Shown here piece by piece: positions 7,135-10,193 of a stretch of DNA of 10,193 nucleotides. Position numbers and translations under genes: made by a program. Below the pieces are notes generated by a model. It searched no databases. It was given only the letters and a program-made list of their open reading frames with translations, and had not been told where the DNA came from. Every line of letters begins with the position of its first letter. Position 1 is the first letter of the stretch. Source of the stretch: Holophagaceae bacterium (GTDB taxonomy: Bacteria; Acidobacteriota; Holophagae; Holophagales; Holophagaceae); NCBI GenBank assembly GCA_025353305.1, contig JANXQX010000304.1, positions 1-10,193 on the forward strand, written 5' to 3'.

Positions 7135-7479
7135 GACCCGCAGAAGACATCGGTTCTAAAAAAAAGGATGCGAAGGATTCTCGGCTTCGACAATCGTGGG
7201 AACCCACTATATCAATTGGATGTTTAGGCCAGATGTCTTCCAAGGACTGGAATCCCGGATGCGACACTCACACACTTCGAAATTCTTGTCTGTGCGTAAG
7301 GAACTATCCAAGAGATTCGATCAGCCGCTTCACACTTGCAAGAGTCCCTTCCACGTCCTCGATCAAGAGGGAATGTCCCACACCGGGGACCAGTTCTAGA
7401 CGACCATGCTTCACGGAAGACGCAATCACCTCGCTTGCGGTATAGGGGACGGCGGCATCAAGTGCCCCGGCCCGGGCTA
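7135..7479 (-). repeat. Direct repeat copy 2: hydrolase 3' end plus spacer
   Basis: This is the partner of 2911-3253. It includes the last 57 codons of the intact hydrolase (7304-7479) and the whole spacer down to 11 bp before the lipoprotein ATG. The most conserved part of the spacer is 7158-7221, which differs from 2933-2995 by only three substitutions and one base in the T-run. The rest of the spacer has diverged more. Confidence 0.93.
7158..7189 (-). terminator. Weak terminator-like hairpin with T-run, copy 2
   Basis: On the minus strand CGAAG, a 9-nt loop and CTTCG (7171-7189) are followed after CATCC by eight T (7158-7165). It lies about 115 nt past the hydrolase stop and about 35 nt before the lipoprotein ATG. 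It could end hydrolase transcription or act in the lipoprotein leader. The stem is short, so confidence is limited. Conservation in both repeat copies is the main support. Confidence 0.4.
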
Positions 7480-8074
7480 GGATGGGCATCGACAAGGTGG
7501 ATAGGTGGCCTGTCAAATCTGGGATTCCCGCGACCGCTTTAAACTCGTCCGCCAAGTCTGCAGGAGAAATGTCGGCAAAGAATTCGCGCACCAGGAGGTC
7601 GGATTCAGGATGAGCATGCCGAAATCCGGGGGATAGCGCGACGCCAGCATACAGGTCGCCGAGGTCGGTCTCGCCCGGGGCCATGCCCGCGAGGCCGATA
7701 AATGAATCCCGTTGCTCCCGTGTAAGGTTCGCGAATCCACCCAGTAGAATCATCCCCCTCACATCGACGCGGCGGCCCAGTGCCAAGGCAAGGCCACGCC
7801 AGCCCCCCAAAGAGGAGCCGATCACGATGCACGCCGCAATCCCCCGGCCAAGCAGGGCCTCTTCCAGCTGTTCCTGCGCGTCCTCCCACGTCCAACCCCG
7901 AGGCAGAGCGGGCGAACGCGAATAGCCCGGAAGGTCTGGAACGACTACACGGAGAGTGGCATCCAGAGCTGTGATAAGGGGCGATAGGTAAGCCCTCGAA
8001 CTAGGCATGCCATGAAGCAGGACCACTGGAAAGCCGGAGCCGAATTCCCGGATATACAATTGAGCCGAACGCAT
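7304..8074 (-). CDS. Alpha/beta-fold hydrolase
   Basis: Cytoplasmic alpha/beta hydrolase of 256 aa, the usual size for this superfamily; the substrate cannot be read from sequence. The oxyanion-hole region is VVLLHG (His21-Gly22), followed by VVVPDLPGYSRS. The nucleophile elbow is GSSLGG with Ser88. The acid is probably Asp206 (AGALDAAVP) and the base His234 (VPGVGHS), completing the triad. There is no signal peptide. I chose the ATG at 8074 because it starts just before the first beta strand and has GGAGAAAGG 5 nt upstream; the frame stays open upstream through the divergent gene, and the Met at 8119 has no good ribosome site. It is divergent from the LuxR-type gene and upstream of the giant lipoprotein. 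Its last 57 codons are duplicated at 3078-3253. Relatives act as esterases, lactonases or C-C hydrolases, so a precise name is not justified. Confidence 0.92.
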   Translation of the reverse strand: MRSAQLYIREFGSGFPVVLLHGMPSSRAYLSPLITALDATLRVVVPDLPGYSRSPALPRGWTWEDAQEQLEEALLGRGIAACIVIGSSLGGWRGLALALGRRVDVRGMILLGGFANLTREQRDSFIGLAGMAPGETDLGDLYAGVALSPGFRHAHPESDLLVREFFADISPADLADEFKAVAGIPDLTGHLSTLSMPILARAGALDAAVPYTASEVIASSVKHGRLELVPGVGHSLLIEDVEGTLASVKRLIESLG

Positions 8075-8079
8075 AGAAA

Positions 8080-8088
8080 CCTTTCTCC
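8080..8088 (-). promoter_or_regulatory. Shine-Dalgarno of the hydrolase gene
   Basis: GGAGAAAGG on the minus strand ends 5 nt before the ATG at 8072-8074. It favours this start over the upstream in-frame Met at 8119. Confidence 0.6.
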
Positions 8089-8153
8089 ATATACTTTCGG
8101 ATAGCTTAATCTTATTCATGAATTTTGATATGGGAGGCCTTCCCTTGCGCTCC

Positions 8154-8158
8154 AGGAG
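8154..8158 (+). promoter_or_regulatory. Shine-Dalgarno of the LuxR-type gene
   Basis: AGGAG lies 6 nt before the GTG at 8165. That spacing favours GTG over the in-frame ATG at 8174. Confidence 0.6.
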
Positions 8159-8164
8159 CCGAGT

Positions 8165-9217
8165 GTGACTGAAATGGACCGAGCCGGTGGGGCCGGGCGC
8201 CGGGAGGTCCGCGATCTCATTGCGAGCTTGGATCGGATATCCATCAACGGTGATAACTTCTGGCCCGAATTCCCAACTCGTCTGGGGAGGCTCCTGAATG
8301 CCCAATTGGGACTGTTCTATTCCTTAAGTAAGCCCGATGGCAAACTTCACATCGCCAAGGTTCACGGATGGGGAGCGATGGAAGGCCAGTTCCGCGAAGC
8401 GATCCGACGCCTCCTAGCTGCTGGTACTCGGGGAACCCATTACGATCCACAATGTTCGGATCCCCGGCAAGCAAACCGCGCATTCTTGATGCAAGAATTG
8501 ATGAAACGCTCTCCCGTTGACAAGACAATCGGTCAGAATGCCGAAACGATCTGCAATGAAACACTGGGGCTTTATCGGGTGGACCAGGTGCGCGTACTGG
8601 TCTGTGAAGGGAGCAGCATTCTGGGATGGGTCGGAGCCCTTCGGGCCGGGTCTCCATTCACCCAACGCGAGAAACGGTTGCTCCAGTGCCTCACACCAGC
8701 GCTGACGGCGCGGCTCTCGTTTGAGAAGCGTTTGGGTGAGAGGGGCCTTTACGAAGCCAGTCTTCAGACAGCCCTGGAGGCCCTGGAAGCTCCCGCCTAT
8801 TTTGTGGATTCATCTGGCAGAACCCTCTTGGCGAATAACCTAGGAAAGTTGGATTGGGACCGGATGGGGAAGGACGTCAGGGAGCGGATCCGACTGGCGC
8901 TGAATGGCGATCAATCGGAATTCCGTAGCATCCCCGTCGTGGGACGATGCTTGCCAAATCAATTCCTCCTGGTGGCGCACGGTAGGAGTTCCAATGCTGG
9001 ATCGCGGCTTTCTCAAGTGGGCGCGGCCTGGGGGCTCACTCTGCGGGAGCAGCAGGTGCTTGGCCTCCTCCTCCGCGGCCTTGGAAATGATGATATTGCG
9101 CGCGAATTATCCTGCGCGGTCCGGACCATAGAGGTTCACATGACCCATGTCATGAAAAAGGCTGGTGTCGAAAGCCGTTTGGCCCTAGTAGTGGCGGTTT
9201 GGCGGGGAATCAGCTAG
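8165..9217 (+). CDS. LuxR/GerE-type transcriptional regulator with GAF/PAS-like sensory region
   Basis: Predicted DNA-binding regulator of 350 aa. The C-terminus (about 288-347) is a GerE/LuxR helix-turn-helix with the expected pattern: LTLREQQVL, a central G-x-GNDDIA, then RTIEVH and the final KKAGVESR. Key residues are Glu295, Gly305, Ile311, Thr321, Val324, His325 and Gly334. Residues of about 15-185 look like a GAF-type sensory region. Residues of about 205-270 (APAYFVDSSGRTLLANN) look like a PAS fold. The ligand is unknown; there is no acyl-homoserine-lactone-binding signature or phosphoacceptor receiver that I can see. The start is GTG with AGGAG 6 nt upstream. The gene is divergent from the hydrolase, so it may regulate that gene and itself. 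Its stop overlaps convergently with the broken frame on the minus strand. Confidence 0.88.
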   Translation: MTEMDRAGGAGRREVRDLIASLDRISINGDNFWPEFPTRLGRLLNAQLGLFYSLSKPDGKLHIAKVHGWGAMEGQFREAIRRLLAAGTRGTHYDPQCSDPRQANRAFLMQELMKRSPVDKTIGQNAETICNETLGLYRVDQVRVLVCEGSSILGWVGALRAGSPFTQREKRLLQCLTPALTARLSFEKRLGERGLYEASLQTALEALEAPAYFVDSSGRTLLANNLGKLDWDRMGKDVRERIRLALNGDQSEFRSIPVVGRCLPNQFLLVAHGRSSNAGSRLSQVGAAWGLTLREQQVLGLLLRGLGNDDIARELSCAVRTIEVHMTHVMKKAGVESRLALVVAVWRGIS

Positions 9218-9353
9218 GGGAAGTGACGTCCTCCGCCACCTCTTTCCCTCCCTGGTACACGATGTCGCGCTTCCAGGTCAAGGTTCCCAGCGGTGGCCAA
9301 TTCACGGTGATGCTGAGGATGAACTGGCCGCCCCCGGCCGCGTTATACACGCC
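9210..9353 (-). pseudogene. C-terminal remnant of an unidentified gene
   Basis: On the minus strand a 48-codon frame reads like genuine protein (GVYNAAGGG, then beta-strand-like ILSITVNWPP and LTWKRDIVYQ) and ends in TGA at 9210-9212. Going upstream it meets an in-frame TAG at 9354-9356 and then TAA, with no proper start or ribosome site. It is probably the decayed 3' end of a gene, on the same strand as the gene to its right. I do not recognise the family. A GTG at its beginning makes a tiny real gene possible but unlikely. Confidence 0.4.
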
Positions 9354-9392
9354 CTAGAACAGCCATTAAGGCGGAGAAGGCAACCCGGCCCT

Positions 9393-10193
9393 TCACAGCT
9401 TCTCCCCTTCCTTCAGGTGACCCTGATTGATGCACTGCCAATCCTCCGGGAAATGCACTGCGTTCCCTATACCCTTCTCAAGGGCGATCGGGTCCCTGTC
9501 CTTGTCAATACCGGACTCCCCCGCTTTGAGGAATAGATACAACGGTCTACCAGGAGCCTCAACCACGGCCAAGCCCAGGTGACGGGCATAGCGGTTGATT
9601 TCCCTAACTACATTGCTTATCCCGACCGGATCCGGGTCCCGGCTGGTGGTCCTCAAACCTCCGAAGTGCGTAAAATCAGGATAAATAGTCTTCTTATAGT
9701 ATTTCCTGAATAACTTCTCTTCGTTCCCGTAAAAAGTGTCGAAATCATCCATCTCTATGGACCCAGGACCAAGGTGAAATCTATACCTGTGCTCGTGCCA
9801 ATGGGATGTAAGGAGCGGAAAGTCCACAAGGTAAATCAGGTCCTTATCCGTCCAACCCCTTTTGTTGAACACCACATTCAGGTTGTAGTCTAGGATCCGT
9901 AGCATCATCTCGTTGCTCTTCCGCCAGTGGGGGCCGAAGCCCACCACCATGTCCCAGTTCTTCGCACCTTGTTCGCCTACGAAGGCAGTACGTGTGCCTT
10001 TGAAGCGTAGGGCCATATCGAAGTAAGAGGCCATCAGGCTGTCCTGGTCGCTGGAGTTCCAGATCCCGATCATGAAATTCCGTTCCATGGCCATGCCCGC
10101 CCCCGCGTCGCCGGCCCGGGCAAGGTCGATGGCGGTGTCCTGGTACTTGGGCGTGAGGCGCATGCCTTGCGCGAAGGTGTCGAAGCCTTCCGA
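9393..10193 (-). CDS. Hypothetical protein, 5' end beyond the window
   Basis: At least 266 codons are open from the right edge to TGA at 9393-9395. The frame continues upstream of the Met at 10163 with ten further sense codons (SEGFDTFAQG), so the true start is probably outside the window. The product is soluble-looking, rich in aromatic and charged residues, with no transmembrane segment or signal visible in this part. Stretches such as HWHEHRYRFHLG, DDFDTFYGNEEKLFRKYYKK and INRYARHLGLAVVEAP suggest a folded globular domain, but I recognise no family or catalytic motif. It could belong to a polymorphic-toxin, secretion or phage-type locus continuing to the right. That is only a guess. Confidence 0.75.
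   Translation of the reverse strand, partial: SEGFDTFAQGMRLTPKYQDTAIDLARAGDAGAGMAMERNFMIGIWNSSDQDSLMASYFDMALRFKGTRTAFVGEQGAKNWDMVVGFGPHWRKSNEMMLRILDYNLNVVFNKRGWTDKDLIYLVDFPLLTSHWHEHRYRFHLGPGSIEMDDFDTFYGNEEKLFRKYYKKTIYPDFTHFGGLRTTSRDPDPVGISNVVREINRYARHLGLAVVEAPGRPLYLFLKAGESGIDKDRDPIALEKGIGNAVHFPEDWQCINQGHLKEGEKL

Larger units (their letters stand above)
8075..8164. promoter_or_regulatory. Divergent intergenic region with two palindromes
   Basis: These 90 bp separate the hydrolase and LuxR-type starts and must hold at least the promoters needed for divergent transcription, although I find no convincing -35/-10 pair. ATTCATGAAT (8114-8123) is a perfect 10-bp palindrome. GGGAGGCCTTCCC (8132-8144) is a near-perfect one, within the LuxR-type leader. 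Either could be an operator for the adjacent regulator. Confidence 0.4.

Noticed and set aside
7125..7193. N-terminal extension of the giant lipoprotein from a TTG at 7193
   Set aside because: It would place 23 charged and aromatic residues before a normal lipoprotein signal peptide and translate the T-run. The ATG at 7124 has a strong Shine-Dalgarno.
7190..7303. Possible GEMM-type cyclic dinucleotide riboswitch on the minus strand
   Set aside because: ACGCACAG, CGCA and GGCCTAAAC appear in the right order, but the GCAAA core and the GNRA-capped stem are missing, about 30 extra bases intervene, and the other spacer copy does not keep GGCCTAAAC. A covariance-model search would decide.
8075..8305. 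Long version of the hydrolase starting at 8305
   Set aside because: It would overlap the LuxR-type coding region on the opposite strand. The extra 77 residues do not resemble any hydrolase N-terminus, and the ATG at 8074 fits the family.
9373..9405. GGAGAAG/CTTCTCC inverted repeat as a terminator for the right-edge gene
   Set aside because: The 19-nt loop contains the stop codon and no T-run follows on the minus strand.

Overview
The window looks like chromosome of a moderately GC-rich, free-living Gram-negative bacterium. Large lipoproteins built from InlB-type B repeats and bacterial Ig-like repeats, beside a LuxR-type regulator and an alpha/beta hydrolase, recall Acidobacteriota of the Holophaga/Geothrix kind. 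That placement is an inference from gene style, not a database result. No tRNA, rRNA, CRISPR array, transposase or integrase is recognisable.

From left to right there are six main elements. (1) A minus-strand lipoprotein of 914 aa (56-2800) has a GC-rich Ig-repeat N-terminal half and a strikingly AT-rich, unrecognised C-terminal half. (2) A 343-bp segment (2911-3253) is a second copy of the hydrolase 3' end plus its downstream spacer, followed by about 100 bp of unassigned sequence. (3) A minus-strand lipoprotein of 1257 aa (3351-7124) has eight InlB-like repeats, a discoidin-like domain, a carboxypeptidase-regulatory-like domain and an unrecognised C-terminal domain with an HDHGHQLE motif. 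(4) An intact alpha/beta hydrolase (7304-8074, minus) is transcribed divergently from (5) a LuxR-type regulator with GAF/PAS-like N-terminal regions (8165-9217, plus). (6) A short broken minus-strand reading frame (9210-9353) and an unrecognised minus-strand gene running off the right edge (9393-10193) complete the window.

The most notable feature is the layout on the minus strand: full hydrolase, spacer, lipoprotein, then hydrolase 3' end, spacer, second lipoprotein. The 3' end of the hydrolase and its spacer therefore form a pair of same-orientation direct repeats of about 344 bp, 4.2 kb apart, around the larger lipoprotein gene. The repeat copies keep the hydrolase reading frame: of 7 base differences in 176 bp, 6 are synonymous. 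Recombination between them would remove the larger lipoprotein, rebuild an intact hydrolase and place the smaller lipoprotein directly behind it. The arrangement resembles a stack of alternative surface-protein cassettes using a housekeeping gene end as the recombination repeat. This is a hypothesis from sequence layout only.

Both lipoproteins appear to be repeat stalks carrying unrelated C-terminal tips. The LuxR-type protein may control the divergent hydrolase through the 90-bp shared intergenic region.
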